From Shewanella electrodiphila (GTDB lineage Bacteria > Pseudomonadota > Gammaproteobacteria > Enterobacterales > Shewanellaceae): a DNA stretch of 64,000 nt. Of this stretch, positions 36,051-46,477 are shown one piece after another (position 1 is the first letter of the stretch; each line of letters begins with the position of its first letter). The DNA is taken from contig NZ_JAKIKU010000004.1 in the NCBI RefSeq assembly GCF_023283985.1, positions 310,001-374,000 on the forward strand, given 5' to 3'. The notes below the pieces were generated by a model. The model ran no database searches. It saw nothing but the letters and a program-made list of their open reading frames with translations, and was not told the DNA's origin. Position numbers and translations under genes: made by a program.

Positions 36051-36142
36051 TGTTTATGCTCAGTGATCCATGTTTGAACACATGATGCTTGACCTATTAA
36101 CACTTGCACTGCTAACGAATAACTCCTACATCCTAAACTCGG

Positions 36143-37210
36143 TTACTTCTGCAATAAAAATGTCAGTGGAATATTCAAGCGCTCTGCCCAAGCACTTTCT
36201 GTGTGCGCTTTACCTTTAAAGTAATGAGTTTGCCACAGTGACTTATCGTAGTCTGAAGCTTCAAACAATTTATCAACTTTAGCTTGAAGCGGTGGGTACA
36301 TGGCATCTAATGTCTGATCGCCATAATCAAAATACAATTTTACCTGCGGTTTCTCGGCAATTTTTCTCGCTAAATATTGATTGAATACCTGTGGGATAGG
36401 ATTTCCATTCTGAGCAAATGAACCAGGCCAATGAGTGGATAAACAGGCTGCGCCGCCAAAAACGTGCGGATATTCAAGCGCTGTATACCAAGAGATTAAT
36501 CCCCCCATACTTGAGCCCATAATGAAGGTATTTTGCTTATCCGTTGCCACCTTAAAATGACCGTCAATATAAGGCTTTAACTCAGTAACGATAAACTCAG
36601 CATATTGATCAGAGTACACAGCTTGGGCTAGTAGTTTTTCGGTTTCGCTGCGCTGTGTTTGGTACAAACTGGTTTGCTTATCAGCGGTTAAAGATTCAAA
36701 TGGTTTTTGCGGAAAGTACTCACTATGACGTGATGCATCAGCATTATGGATCCCTACTACAATAAACGACTTAATATCGTCTTGTTGATTCAATTGAGCT
36801 GCGGTTTCGTCGACTTCCCAAGCAGTATTATTCCAAGACTGAGACGCATCGAATAACATCTTCCCATCATGCATATATATAACTGCATAAGGCGCCTTAG
36901 CGGGGTAATCGGCAGGTAACCAAACATCAATAGGTCGAGGTTTAATGAGTTCAAATGGTAAGGCTTGCACATCTAATCGCTGGAGTTTCCCATCAGACAC
37001 GTTAGGCATGAGTTCATTTGCTTGTACAGTAGCCGACGTAACTGTCATTATCATTGCCCCTGAGAGCAACACAAGCGCCATCAGTGCTTTGATTTGCTTA
37101 GCGTAAAGCGAGGATAAAATACTCTGGTAAATATTCTGAAAACCACTTTTAAAGCCACTCTTAAAGCCATAGAAAATAAGGTTTTTAGTGTTAATAAGGG
37201 AAATACTCAT
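36143..37210 (-). CDS. Secreted alpha/beta-hydrolase, putative esterase (Fes/IroE-like)
   Basis: Protein of 355 residues of the esterase-D-like putative esterase family (PF00756). The nucleophile elbow is GSSMGGL (Ser about 223). An oxyanion region is near YMHDGKMLFD (about 112), and the late His is in KGKAHTESAW (about 336). A hydrophobic export segment (about 42-63, ending TVQA) follows an unusually long, basic N-terminal region with a GFKSGFKSGF repeat. The chosen ATG has AGGATA before it. The nearest named relatives include siderophore esterases, but no iron genes lie next to it, so the substrate is open. Monocistronic. Confidence 0.85.
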   Translation of the reverse strand: MSISLINTKNLIFYGFKSGFKSGFQNIYQSILSSLYAKQIKALMALVLLSGAMIMTVTSATVQANELMPNVSDGKLQRLDVQALPFELIKPRPIDVWLPADYPAKAPYAVIYMHDGKMLFDASQSWNNTAWEVDETAAQLNQQDDIKSFIVVGIHNADASRHSEYFPQKPFESLTADKQTSLYQTQRSETEKLLAQAVYSDQYAEFIVTELKPYIDGHFKVATDKQNTFIMGSSMGGLISWYTALEYPHVFGGAACLSTHWPGSFAQNGNPIPQVFNQYLARKIAEKPQVKLYFDYGDQTLDAMYPPLQAKVDKLFEASDYDKSLWQTHYFKGKAHTESAWAERLNIPLTFLLQK

Positions 37211-37370
37211 TGGCTATCCTGTTCACAATACTTGTGTGTTTAACCTACAACACTTGATGTAAAAACATAAGTATTAACCTACCACTTCATACGTATTCAG
37301 TTTCGTCACCAATTGAAATATCTGAAATTAAGCAGCAGTGGTTACACGATAATTATTCTATCAGTATCTA

Positions 37371-37964
37371 CTAATTATCCTGTTTATCTTCAGCCTTCAT
37401 CCGCTCAACATCTTCTTTGGTGAGTCCCATCGCTTCTGGCATATAACAGGTTTTTACTAACTGAAACATTTGCACTAAAGAGCTCAATTGCCCTGCATGC
37501 ATTTGCAAGTTTAATAACGCCATGGCGGCGCCTAGTTCATCGCCATCAGCAATCTCAGGCACGTTACTTAATGCTTTATTGGCTTGCGTAAGCTGGGTAA
37601 TCATACCTTGGTATTCTGTGACTTTTTCAGGCAGATAACAGGTCGACGTTTCAGGGAGCTGCGCTAAAAAATGTTCGAACTCAGCCACAAACAAGTTGGC
37701 TTCAATGAGAGTTTCATTCCCCAATAATTGCAGTTGCTGCACCTTACCACTGTTAAACACCGCGCTAGCACTCTTGCCCGCTTCAGCCATTTGATTAAAG
37801 TCATCCATTAACTTGACCTGCATGTCTGAAAGTAACTGACTTCTTTGTGCAATGGGTCTGACTTTAGCATCAAATTCGAGCATTGCTGCTCGGTTATCGG
37901 CATAAGCATTAATACTCAGCCCAGCCATGAGTATTGTTACTGCAACATACTTAGCAAATGTCAT
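37371..37964 (-). CDS. Hypothetical secreted helical protein
   Basis: Unrecognised protein of 197 residues. A signal peptide (about 1-22, ending NAYA) is clear. The mature part is mostly alpha-helical, with two Cys in similar contexts (TSTCYLPEK about 107 and VKTCYMPEA about 169) that may form a disulfide. A charged tail (TKEDVERMKAEDKQDN) ends it. A small perfect hairpin, GGCACT-CTG-AGTGCC, lies about 30-45 bases before the start in the leader region. It has no operon neighbour. Confidence 0.75.
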   Translation of the reverse strand: MTFAKYVAVTILMAGLSINAYADNRAAMLEFDAKVRPIAQRSQLLSDMQVKLMDDFNQMAEAGKSASAVFNSGKVQQLQLLGNETLIEANLFVAEFEHFLAQLPETSTCYLPEKVTEYQGMITQLTQANKALSNVPEIADGDELGAAMALLNLQMHAGQLSSLVQMFQLVKTCYMPEAMGLTKEDVERMKAEDKQDN

Positions 37965-38318
37965 TTGAATGGTTCCCTTAAAAATGTAGTGCTGGCACTC
38001 TGAGTGCCATTAAACGAGTTAATTCATAGTCACAGAATACCAAAAAAGTGAATAGGATTTAAAATTAACAGTATCCTATTTTACTATTTCAAATACGGAC
38101 ATAATTAACAATGAAGGCTAACTCTATTGATGCTAACTCCCCCCGCTGAATATAGCGATATCGACATATTTGATACGGCGATGGCTTTAGTTACCCATAT
38201 TTATAGAATTACATCACTAAGTATTATTTATATAATAATTAATAGCTTATAGAATACAAAAGTCGTTACTCAACTGGTTAAGTTTGAGTACTTTATATTC
38301 AAGGATTAGGAAAATAAA
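37965..38318. other. Gene-free leader/promoter region between divergent genes
   Basis: This 354-base AT-rich gap separates a minus-strand secreted-protein gene from a plus-strand lipoprotein gene, so it must carry both promoters. It contains two short hairpins (37994-38008 and 38051-38080) and no gene that I can support. Confidence 0.5.
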
Positions 38319-40835
38319 ATGGATTTTACCCCCAATTGGCGCCCGTCAATCATTGCGGCTGCGCTTTCAATTGCATTAGTTGGTTGTGGCTCATCAGACT
38401 CTGATGACAGCGCTCCAGAACAAGACAAGAATATTGCACCTCAAATAACTTCTTCGGCAATCGTTACTGCGATTGAAGATATAGCATATAGCTATCAAAT
38501 TACTGTGACAGATCCTGACGACAGTAATAATGGAACAGATCTAAACTATGAATTAACCAACGCTCCTGAAGGCATGCTTATATCAGATATGGGGCTCATT
38601 ACTTGGATGCCAATTGAAGGAGTTCTGACATCAGGAACTGTGACAATAAGTGCTTCTGATGGTGGTGAAGACGGTGCCACTGCTGCAACTCAAAATTTTG
38701 AAGTCATTGTTACACCTGTCAATGATAGCCCTTTGATAACTTCCACCCTAATGCTGACCGCAGTAGAAGACATACTGTATACATCTCAAGTGGTTGTAGA
38801 AGACAGTGATGACCTATTAGAAGGCTTAAATTTTTCGTTAGAAAATGCACCAGAAGGCATGGTTATTGATGCGACTGGACTTGTTTCATGGACACCAACT
38901 GAAGGTGTTCTTACTTCTGGCGAAGTAACTCTAACAGTCGCAGACGGTGGTGAAGATAACGCTGTTGCTGCAACAGATATATTTGAAGTCATTGTTACAC
39001 CAGTCAATGACGCTCCAACGGTATCGTTAATAACAGAACAAACCGTTAATGCGGGTGAGACATTTACATACCAATTAGCGGTATCTGATGTTGATGATTT
39101 AAATGTTGAAAATGATATTAGCTTTGAAATGATTTCTGGCCCAGCAGAATTAACCATTTCTGCAACAGGCTTAATCAGTTATAACTCTGCTGTAACTGAG
39201 ACCACATTAACTGATATATCCATTAGTGTGGCTGATGGTGGTGAAGATGGCGCTGCACCTGCAATCGTTAGCTTTAGTCTTGATGAGAAGTTTTTTGTGG
39301 CTGTTTCAGGTAGCACAATCAACTACTTCAATGGCGAAAACATTGTTGACAGTTCCGTCATGCTATCTAACGGTGATACCCTGTCGCAACTGGCCACTTC
39401 TGATGCTGATGGAAATTTTTCAATCTTAATTCAAGATACTGAAATAACTGATCGCTTAACTTTATCAGCTGATGCAACTGGTTTCGCTGAAGCAGCCATT
39501 AGCTTCTCTAGTTCAGAATTAGCTCAAGCACACAACTTACTCTTATTACCTGTACATCAGACGGTAAGTTTTGATGCCTCACAGGTTAATGAACTCAGTG
39601 TTGAAGATACATTATTAATCACTTTACCTGAAGATAGCCTAGTTAATGCCAATGGCGATTTAGCTGAAACTGCAGTTCTCGCTGAGCTAACAATCATTAA
39701 CCCTGCCATTGATATAGAAATGATGCCAGGTGACATGTTGACCATAAATGAAGCTGGCGAGATTGTGCCGATTGAATCATTTGGCGCAATTACCGTTAGC
39801 TTTGAAGATGAAAATGGTAATCCACTACAACTCGCCGAGGGGAAAACTGCAGAAATTCGAATTCCTGCAGTCGGTAGCTTCCCCCCTAGCACTATTCCAC
39901 TTTATTACTTTGATGAAATATCGGGGTTATGGGTTGAAGAAGGCGAAGCAACTCTAATGAATGACAACGGACAATCTTATTACGCAGGTAATGTGAGCCA
40001 TTTCACCACTTGGAATGCTGATAGAATTTATGAAACCGTATTCATCAATGGCTGTGTTGCAGATGTTGAAGGCACTCGTCTTACAAGCGCTAGATTAAAT
40101 TCAGATGGCCGAGATTATTTTGGACGCTCTGTCACTTACTCTGACTCAAATGGTGATTTTAGCTTGCCAGTACGTCAAAACTCTTCAATGTTAATCGGCG
40201 CATCATTGGGCTTTCAGAGTAGAACAGAAATAATGGCAACAGGAAGCGAGGATATCACTTTGCCTGAGTGTCTAGTGCTTTCTGAAGCATTAACGAAAAT
40301 CACCTTAAATTGGGGGGAAGCGCCTCGGGATTTAGATTCACACCTCTTTATTAGCCAAGGTGATACTGAACTAGGACATGTTTATTTTGGAAATCGTGAA
40401 GTGACTATTGAAAGTAGTGTCATTTATCTTGATGTTGATGACATCACAAGCTATGGACCTGAAGTTATTTCAATACCTAGCTATCCTGTTGCGGGTGTTT
40501 ATGATTACTTCGTTTATAACTACTCTAGCTCACCAGCGATAGACCCAGCAACGACTCGAGTAGAAGTTATTTTTAATAATGAGCAATACTTATTTACTCC
40601 ACCAACAGAAGATATCACTCTATGGTGGCATGTTGCTCAAATAGAGAAGTCTGCTGAAGGCATTCTAACATTTACTCCGATGAATGAATGGGTCGACGCG
40701 CCAGACAGAACGCCGCAATCTTTGTCTCTGCCTTCGTCTTATTCGACTCAAGCTGCACCACTAAAAGCGTTGCCTTTAAAAGCAATAGATTCATTAGTGA
40801 ATGAGCTGATTAACAGTAAATATTACGTCAAATAG
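38319..40835 (+). CDS. Large lipoprotein with Ig/cadherin-like repeats and YfaP-like C-terminus
   Basis: Protein of 838 residues. A lipobox LVGC puts the lipidated Cys at 23. Three cadherin/He-PIG-like modules follow (about 42-137, 138-232, 233-325). They have the pattern IEDI-Y-YQITVTDPDD, NAPEGM-I-GLITW-P-EGV, SDGGEDGA and VIVTPVND. Next comes a carboxypeptidase-regulatory-like region (about 330-400), a beta-rich middle, and from about 660 a YfaP/DUF2135-like domain (LNWGEAPRDLDSHLF ... VYDYFVYNYSS). Such repeats bind calcium and mediate surface contact. It is probably an exposed adhesion or matrix protein, though the target is unknown. Confidence 0.85.
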   Translation: MDFTPNWRPSIIAAALSIALVGCGSSDSDDSAPEQDKNIAPQITSSAIVTAIEDIAYSYQITVTDPDDSNNGTDLNYELTNAPEGMLISDMGLITWMPIEGVLTSGTVTISASDGGEDGATAATQNFEVIVTPVNDSPLITSTLMLTAVEDILYTSQVVVEDSDDLLEGLNFSLENAPEGMVIDATGLVSWTPTEGVLTSGEVTLTVADGGEDNAVAATDIFEVIVTPVNDAPTVSLITEQTVNAGETFTYQLAVSDVDDLNVENDISFEMISGPAELTISATGLISYNSAVTETTLTDISISVADGGEDGAAPAIVSFSLDEKFFVAVSGSTINYFNGENIVDSSVMLSNGDTLSQLATSDADGNFSILIQDTEITDRLTLSADATGFAEAAISFSSSELAQAHNLLLLPVHQTVSFDASQVNELSVEDTLLITLPEDSLVNANGDLAETAVLAELTIINPAIDIEMMPGDMLTINEAGEIVPIESFGAITVSFEDENGNPLQLAEGKTAEIRIPAVGSFPPSTIPLYYFDEISGLWVEEGEATLMNDNGQSYYAGNVSHFTTWNADRIYETVFINGCVADVEGTRLTSARLNSDGRDYFGRSVTYSDSNGDFSLPVRQNSSMLIGASLGFQSRTEIMATGSEDITLPECLVLSEALTKITLNWGEAPRDLDSHLFISQGDTELGHVYFGNREVTIESSVIYLDVDDITSYGPEVISIPSYPVAGVYDYFVYNYSSSPAIDPATTRVEVIFNNEQYLFTPPTEDITLWWHVAQIEKSAEGILTFTPMNEWVDAPDRTPQSLSLPSSYSTQAAPLKALPLKAIDSLVNELINSKYYVK

Positions 40836-40949
40836 TATTAGCTTAGTTCGCTTTCAATTAGGAAATAGCTTTAAAAGGGTTTAGTTCATCAATTAAATCC
40901 TTTAGTCATCCAGATTGAAACGTACACAAATTTATTGTCGGTTAAAGCC

Positions 40950-40975
40950 ATGCGCCCGTATTTGTACGGGCGCAT
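40950..40975 (+). terminator. Terminator after the Ig-repeat lipoprotein
   Basis: A perfect 11-bp stem ATGCGCCCGTA / TACGGGCGCAT with a TTTG loop, followed by TTATT. It lies 115 bp after the lipoprotein stop. Confidence 0.8.
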
Positions 40976-40994
40976 TTATTGTTGGACCCTTAAT

Positions 40995-42455
40995 ATGTTT
41001 TCACCATTTATATCAACCAAAATGACAAAATCAGTCTTTATTGCACTCATTATTTCAGTCTCTATTCCTATACAGGCAAAAATTAAAGCGCCACTATTTA
41101 ATCCACCTGAAGAGGTGAAAAAAACGGAAAGTTTAGTCCGAAACTACAGTCCTTATTCGTTGATCAATCAAACGGTGAAGTCGATTAACGCTTTACCAGT
41201 AGAAGGCAGATTGACACGAATAAATTATCGCTTAGACCCGAAATTTACACCTCATAACTTACACAATAATTATCTTGAGCAAATTAAGGACTTAGGTGGT
41301 GAGATCATTTTTAGCTGCATTAATAAAGCCTGTGGTAAAGAGTCGAAACTTAAGAACTATATTGAGCCAATTGACAATATCGGTGGTCGTAACCCTGCCT
41401 TAACCACCACAAAAATAACACTTGAAAACCATGATGTGTACGTATCGATATACATCAGTGACTGGAAAAAAGCCACTAATATTCAATTGGATATCATTGA
41501 AGTTATTGATGAGCCCTTAGATATAATTGCTATTGATAAAGACTATCTAAAAGCTGAAGTGAGCGAAATTGCCGTAAAGGATAACAGTAGCAAGGATGAA
41601 AGAGGCTCGAGCGATCACCCGATGCTCACTCGAATTCCTGGGGCTTACATTCAAGACTATAAGACCTTTCAATTTGGCCAAACCACTGTCGCTTCTAAAA
41701 AAGTCGGTAAGAAATTCACCACAGAAGTCATTGAAGGGAAAATTACCGATATTGCTTATCGATTACCTCGCAGCTATTCAGAATACGAAGTGGATGCAAA
41801 CTATCAAGCTGCACTTAACAAGCTAGGGTTTATCGAGACTTTTAGCTGTATTGCAAAAGAATGTGGAACCGATAGCAAGTTCCAAAGACACTTCAATGCA
41901 CTCGCCACAAACGGCACCACAGAAAGCCAATTCTATCGCCTTTATTCACTAAAAAAGCCAACAGGCAATGTGTATGTGATGACGTACATAATTGGTTATA
42001 TTAATGGCCTTTCGAGCGAATTACGGATCATTGAAGAAAATACATTAAACACTGAACGCTTAACCATTGATTTAGATGGCCTAACAGACAAAATAGCGCA
42101 AACAGGCCATGTTGCGCTTGATGGCCTATTGTTTGAATTCGACAGTGACAAACTGATGCCAGAGGCAATGGAGGTTATAAAAGTGGTTGCAGAGTATCTT
42201 ACAAATCACCCTAAACAAGGTTTCTATGTTGTTGGCCACACTGACGATCAAGGCGGGCAAAGTTATAATAAAGCGCTGTCAGAAAAACGCGCCAAAGCGG
42301 TTAGGAATACATTAATAAATGACTTTAATATTAAGCCTTCTCAAGTTGAATCAGCAGGGCTTGGTGAATATGCGCCTGTTGCTAGCAATATGAATGATGT
42401 TGGTAAAACACAAAATCGCCGAGTCGAGCTGGTGCTGAGATCAGATAATAAATAA
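40995..42455 (+). CDS. OmpA family protein with two DUF4892-like domains
   Basis: About 486 residues from the ATG at 40995. The longer TTG frame from 40935 would run through a terminator hairpin. A signal peptide ends near SIPIQA. Two related N-terminal domains follow (about 45-185 and 205-355), each with a TRI-YR/LPR pattern and a paired Cys segment CI-K-CG. The second opens with HPMLTRIPGAYIQDYKTFQFGQ, typical of DUF4892. The C-terminal OmpA domain (about 365-484) has LLFEFDSDKLMPEA, VVGHTDDQG, LSEKRAKAVR and NRRVEL, which bind peptidoglycan. It should tie the outer membrane to the cell wall. Confidence 0.88.
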   Translation: MFSPFISTKMTKSVFIALIISVSIPIQAKIKAPLFNPPEEVKKTESLVRNYSPYSLINQTVKSINALPVEGRLTRINYRLDPKFTPHNLHNNYLEQIKDLGGEIIFSCINKACGKESKLKNYIEPIDNIGGRNPALTTTKITLENHDVYVSIYISDWKKATNIQLDIIEVIDEPLDIIAIDKDYLKAEVSEIAVKDNSSKDERGSSDHPMLTRIPGAYIQDYKTFQFGQTTVASKKVGKKFTTEVIEGKITDIAYRLPRSYSEYEVDANYQAALNKLGFIETFSCIAKECGTDSKFQRHFNALATNGTTESQFYRLYSLKKPTGNVYVMTYIIGYINGLSSELRIIEENTLNTERLTIDLDGLTDKIAQTGHVALDGLLFEFDSDKLMPEAMEVIKVVAEYLTNHPKQGFYVVGHTDDQGGQSYNKALSEKRAKAVRNTLINDFNIKPSQVESAGLGEYAPVASNMNDVGKTQNRRVELVLRSDNK

Positions 42456-42486
42456 GCCCTATATTAAATCGCAGGATTACAGGCAC

Positions 42487-42515
42487 AAAAAAACCAGCAT
42501 CTCTGCTGGTTTTTT
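42487..42515. terminator. Bidirectional terminator between the OmpA-like gene and pyrC
   Basis: A perfect AAAAAACCAGCA / TGCTGGTTTTTT stem with a TCTC loop lies between convergent genes. Confidence 0.92.
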
Positions 42516-42545
42516 CTTATGTTAAAACAAAATAATCGAAACTGA

Positions 42546-43583
42546 TTAAGCTGTTTTCACTTTCCAGTTAACCGTTTCGCCCGCAAAGAAAGGCACGATT
42601 GGGTTCTGATTTGGCAAGATGATTTGCTCAGGAACAACCCACTCTTCTTTAACTAAGGTCACTGTACCTGTATTGCGCGGCAGGCCATAAAAGTCTGCAC
42701 CATGTAAGCTAGCAAAACCTTCAAGTTTATCTAATGCACCTAAGTCATCAAACACTTGGGCATAAAGCTCTAATGCAGACCATGCGCTGTAACAACCCGC
42801 ACAACCACAGGCTGACTCTTTACGGTGTTTTTCATGGGGCGCAGAATCTGTACCTAAGAAGAACTTGCTAGAACCCGTTGCCACAGCAGCTTGCAATGCT
42901 TGCTGGTGAATATTGCGCTTCAGCACAGGTAAACAGAAGTTATGTGGGCGTACGCCGCCAACTAATAAGTCATTACGGTTTAACAATAAATGCTGCGGGG
43001 TAATCGTTGCTGCAATATTGCTTGGCGCTGATGCCACAAACTCAGCGGCATCTTTAGTGGTGATATGTTCAAACACGATTTTAAGCGTTGGCATGGCTTC
43101 AACAATGCGCGCCATATAGCGATCGATAAACTCTTTTTCGCGATCAAAAATATCAATGTGCGATTCAGTCACTTCACCATGCACCAGCAATAACATGCCT
43201 TGCTCTGCCATCACTTCAAAGATTGGAAATAATGCATCTAATGCTTTAACCGCAGCATCAGAGTTAGTGGTGGCTCCTGCTGGGTATAATTTTGCGGCAA
43301 CAACGCCAGCCGCTTTGGCATCAATGATGTCTTGCGCAGTAGTATTATTGGTCAAAAATAGCGTCATTAATGGCTCAAATGAGCTACCTTGCGGGCGTGC
43401 CGCTAAAATACGTTCACGATAAGCTGAAACCATCGTAGCGTCAGTAACAGGTGGCACTAAATTTGGCATCACAATAGCGCGCTGAAATAAACGAGCGGTG
43501 GCTGGTACGGTTTCAGCTAACATGTCTCCATCACGGAAATGAAGGTGCCAATCGTCCGGCGTAGTAATAGTGATTTGCGTCAT
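42546..43583 (-). CDS. pyrC: Dihydroorotase
   Basis: Class II dihydroorotase of 345 residues, third step of pyrimidine synthesis (N-carbamoyl-aspartate to dihydroorotate). The metal-binding HLHFRDG is at about 14-20, the carboxylated Lys is in [13 protein letters not shown] (about 98-110), the His ligands are in LLVHGEVTE and FEHITTKDA, and the catalytic Asp is in [10 protein letters not shown] (about 248-257). Length matches the E. coli enzyme (348). It is monocistronic with a strong terminator. Confidence 0.97.
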   Translation of the reverse strand: MTQITITTPDDWHLHFRDGDMLAETVPATARLFQRAIVMPNLVPPVTDATMVSAYRERILAARPQGSSFEPLMTLFLTNNTTAQDIIDAKAAGVVAAKLYPAGATTNSDAAVKALDALFPIFEVMAEQGMLLLVHGEVTESHIDIFDREKEFIDRYMARIVEAMPTLKIVFEHITTKDAAEFVASAPSNIAATITPQHLLLNRNDLLVGGVRPHNFCLPVLKRNIHQQALQAAVATGSSKFFLGTDSAPHEKHRKESACGCAGCYSAWSALELYAQVFDDLGALDKLEGFASLHGADFYGLPRNTGTVTLVKEEWVVPEQIILPNQNPIVPFFAGETVNWKVKTA

Positions 43584-43862
43584 TTAGGTTCCCTAAAAAT
43601 CGATTACGAATAATTGCGCGCTATTGTGCCTGAAAACCCGTTTTCTTGATAGACACGTTATTTAAACGCTGACTTTGCTACAGCAAAAAATCCCTACAAT
43701 TATTATTGTAATCACAAGTTATTTATCAATCACAAGATTGTATTTTTGTCATGACTCCGTGCTAAATTAAATCAACAACACGATTTGATATTGACGCATA
43801 ATGCAAAACACAACTAGAGCTAGTCGTTCGGTAAGCTTATCGTTATAAAGGGAATTTTATAC

Positions 43863-45050
43863 GTGAACCACTTTTCGCTTTCCAAAGTCACCTTAGCCAC
43901 AGCCTTATTGCTATGCGGTCAAAGCGCTCAGGCCAATATCGACTTTTTTGATCCCATTGATGGCTACTTTGATGCGGGCGAATACCTTGCAGAAAACGCC
44001 TACGGCTTTTTACCTGTTCCTAGCATTATTACTGAACCCTCTGTTGGCACAGGTTTACTATTGATGGGGATTTTCCTTCACGAAACACCCGAACAAACTG
44101 AGCTGCGCCAGCAAGTCGCAAAAGAGTCAGTGGATGGCGGTGCCCAGCTCCTTACACCCGGTATTTCGGCAGCGGGAATTGGCGCTACCGATAATGGCTC
44201 AAAGTTTGGCTTTTTAGGCCACCGTGAAACATGGAAGCAAGATCATATTCGCTATCTTGTCGGTGGTGGCTATGGCGATGTAAACATGAACTTTTATAGC
44301 CAAGCTGACTTTGGCCAAGATTTATCCTTAGATCTAAATATGCAAGGTTATGGCCTGATGCAAAAACTGCAATTTAGATTATTTGATAGTTCAGTATTTC
44401 TAGGTGTCACCCAAAAATTTGCCCAGGTCGATTTAGCCAGCAATAAAGACACTTCATTATTACCGCCAGAGTTAGTCGATCGCCTCACTGACATAATCGA
44501 TCTTTCCCCTACCGTGTCATCCCTTGGCGCCGTGCTGCAATACGACAGCTTAAATAACTTTTTTATGCCCACCAGCGGTTATGACTACACCTTAGAATAC
44601 GACTGGTTTAATACTGCCATCGGCAGTGATTACGACTACCAAACCATCAAAGCTACGGGGATTAACTATTGGCCACTCATAAAAGATGTCACCTTAGGCG
44701 TTAAGTTAAATTATCAAACCATCAGCAGTGATGTTCGCTTACCCATCTTCACTTACCCCTATATTGAAATGCGTGGTATTCCGCGAAACCGCTATCAAGG
44801 CGAAGCCGTTTCCACCGGCGAAGTTGAACTTATGTGGCGCATAACCCCAAGGTGGATGGTGTTATCTTTTGTCGGAGCAGGTCTTGCGGGCGACAGTAAT
44901 AGCAACATGTGGGACAGCGACAAGCAAACCGCCTATGGCGCTGGCTTTCGCTACACTATAGCAAGGCGTTACGGTCTGCATATGGGGGTTGATGTGGCTA
45001 AAGGCCCAGAAGATACCGCATGGTATATCAATGTCGGCACAGGGTTTTAA
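43863..45050 (+). CDS. BamA/TamA-like (D15) outer-membrane barrel protein
   Basis: Protein of 395 residues, GTG start with AAAGGGA upstream. A signal peptide (about 1-24, ending SAQA) precedes a domain related to the C-terminal barrel of BamA/Omp85 (bacterial surface antigen D15). Recognisable parts are a VPSIITEPSVGTGLLLMGIF strand, YDSLNNFFMPTSGYDYTLEYDWF and RGIPRNRYQGEAVSTGEVELMWRI, the RGxxRxxYxG pattern of strand beta-12/loop L6. It ends in Phe. It lacks POTRA domains, so it is a barrel-only member whose role is not established. A sugar dehydrogenase gene follows 92 bp later. Confidence 0.88.
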   Translation: MNHFSLSKVTLATALLLCGQSAQANIDFFDPIDGYFDAGEYLAENAYGFLPVPSIITEPSVGTGLLLMGIFLHETPEQTELRQQVAKESVDGGAQLLTPGISAAGIGATDNGSKFGFLGHRETWKQDHIRYLVGGGYGDVNMNFYSQADFGQDLSLDLNMQGYGLMQKLQFRLFDSSVFLGVTQKFAQVDLASNKDTSLLPPELVDRLTDIIDLSPTVSSLGAVLQYDSLNNFFMPTSGYDYTLEYDWFNTAIGSDYDYQTIKATGINYWPLIKDVTLGVKLNYQTISSDVRLPIFTYPYIEMRGIPRNRYQGEAVSTGEVELMWRITPRWMVLSFVGAGLAGDSNSNMWDSDKQTAYGAGFRYTIARRYGLHMGVDVAKGPEDTAWYINVGTGF

Positions 45051-45142
45051 CCCTGACCTATATCAAGTAAAAAATGAGTGTTTTATTAACTAAAACTGAA
45101 ACTAAAACTAAAACTAAAACAAGAATACAGAGGCATATTGCG

Positions 45143-46327
45143 ATGAATGACTTAACGGATTATCTAAAGACGGATAATAGACACTCTTCACTCTCACCAG
45201 TTATAAAATCGAATGCGTTTAAAGCAGCACTTTTATCTGGTTTAACCATCTTGTCCTTATCCAATGTTCAAGCCAATGTTCAAGCCAAGACGTTGCCCAT
45301 TGAACAAATCGTATTGCCTGCTGGTTTTAGTATTGATGTATATGCAGAGAATGTTGAAAATGCCCGCCAAATGGCATTGGGCGATAACGGTACTTTATTT
45401 GTCGGCAGTCGTCGTGCGGGCAATCTTTACGCATTAATCGACACGAATAAAGATTTTAAAGCCGACAAACAAATCGTACTTGCCAAGGACTTATTCTTAC
45501 CTTCTGGCATCACCTTTCATGATGGCAGTTTATATGTGGCAGAAGTCGATAAAATATGGCGTTATCGCGATATTGAAAAACACCTACCTAATGTACCAGA
45601 ACCTGAACTCGTCTATGACCAGCTGCCCGACAAATCTCATCACGGTTGGAAGTTCATCAAATTTGGGCCTGATGGCAATCTGTATATTCCAGTCGGCGCC
45701 CCCTGTAATGTTTGTGACGATGCATTGCCGTTCGCTTCAATCTTAAAGCTTGATGTTGATACCAAAGAAACCACCATCGTCGCCAAAGGCGTGCGTAACA
45801 GTGTTGGCTTTGATTTTCACCCTGACACGGGCGAATTATGGTTTACCGATAATGGCCGCGACATGATGGGCGATGATTTACCCGATGATGAGTTAAACCG
45901 CGTCAGTCAAGAAGGTCAGCATTTTGGTTTTCCTTATGTGCATAACGCTAACGTTAAAGACCCAGAGTTTTATGATGCAGAAAAAGCCAAACTTAATACG
46001 CCACCAGCGCTAAACCTTGGCGCCCATGTGGCAGCATTAGGCATGGAGTTTTACCAAGGCGAGCAGTTTCCTGCTGAATATAAAGGCCGTATTTTCATAG
46101 CCCAGCATGGTTCATGGAATCGCAGCAGCAAGGTCGGCTATCGCATCATGCAAGTGACGTTAGACGGTAATAAAGTAAGTGATTACCAACCGTTTGCCTC
46201 AGGCTGGCTGCAAGGTGAAGTCAGTTGGGGCAGACCCGTCGCGGTGCTCACCATGCCAGATGGTTCAATGCTGGTTTCTGATGATGCCGCTAATGCGGTT
46301 TATCGAATTAGTTATTCTGAAAACTAA
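45143..46327 (+). CDS. PQQ-dependent sorbosone/glucose dehydrogenase-type protein
   Basis: Secreted beta-propeller protein of about 394 residues. I prefer the ATG at 45143, with AGAGG upstream. The earlier in-frame ATG at 45074 adds 23 residues coded by a (ACTAAA)-type simple repeat and has no ribosome binding site. The export signal ends near VQAKT. Family motifs are LPAGFSIDVYAENVENARQMALGDNGTLFVGSR, HHGWKFIKFGPDGNLYIPVGAPCNVC, GVRNSVGFDFHPDTGELWFTDNGRDMMGDDLPDDELNR and HGSWNRSSKVGYR. Substrate and PQQ use are inferred from the family. Confidence 0.87.
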   Translation: MNDLTDYLKTDNRHSSLSPVIKSNAFKAALLSGLTILSLSNVQANVQAKTLPIEQIVLPAGFSIDVYAENVENARQMALGDNGTLFVGSRRAGNLYALIDTNKDFKADKQIVLAKDLFLPSGITFHDGSLYVAEVDKIWRYRDIEKHLPNVPEPELVYDQLPDKSHHGWKFIKFGPDGNLYIPVGAPCNVCDDALPFASILKLDVDTKETTIVAKGVRNSVGFDFHPDTGELWFTDNGRDMMGDDLPDDELNRVSQEGQHFGFPYVHNANVKDPEFYDAEKAKLNTPPALNLGAHVAALGMEFYQGEQFPAEYKGRIFIAQHGSWNRSSKVGYRIMQVTLDGNKVSDYQPFASGWLQGEVSWGRPVAVLTMPDGSMLVSDDAANAVYRISYSEN

Positions 46328-46342
46328 TCTGATTCATTTTGT

Positions 46343-46477
46343 TTCCAAACTTCGTTTGGATTAATGTCATGGATGACTCTATTGATTTCGATCAATTTGA
46401 GTAACGGTATTTCCAAACTTCGTTTGGATTAACGTCATGGATGGTCTATTGATTTCGATTAATTTGAGTCACTGTAT
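46343..46477. repeat. Two tandem 67-68-bp units, each headed by a CCAAACTTCGTTTGG hairpin
   Basis: Units at 46343-46410 and 46411-46477 differ at few positions. Each starts TTCCAAACTTCGTTTGGATTAA and continues with a GTCATGGAT...CTATTGATTTCGAT...AATTTGAGT body. The 15-base palindrome CCAAAC-TTC-GTTTGG recurs at 46345, 46413, 46480 and 47082, always just before the next unit or element. Confidence 0.95.

Noticed and set aside
40935-40994. TTG start extension of the OmpA-like gene
   Set aside because: It would be translated through a strong terminator hairpin at 40950-40975 and adds a non-signal-like N-terminus.
45074-45142. Upstream ATG of the sugar dehydrogenase gene
   Set aside because: The added residues come from an ACTAAA simple repeat with no ribosome binding site. 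The ATG at 45143 is preferred, though not certain.
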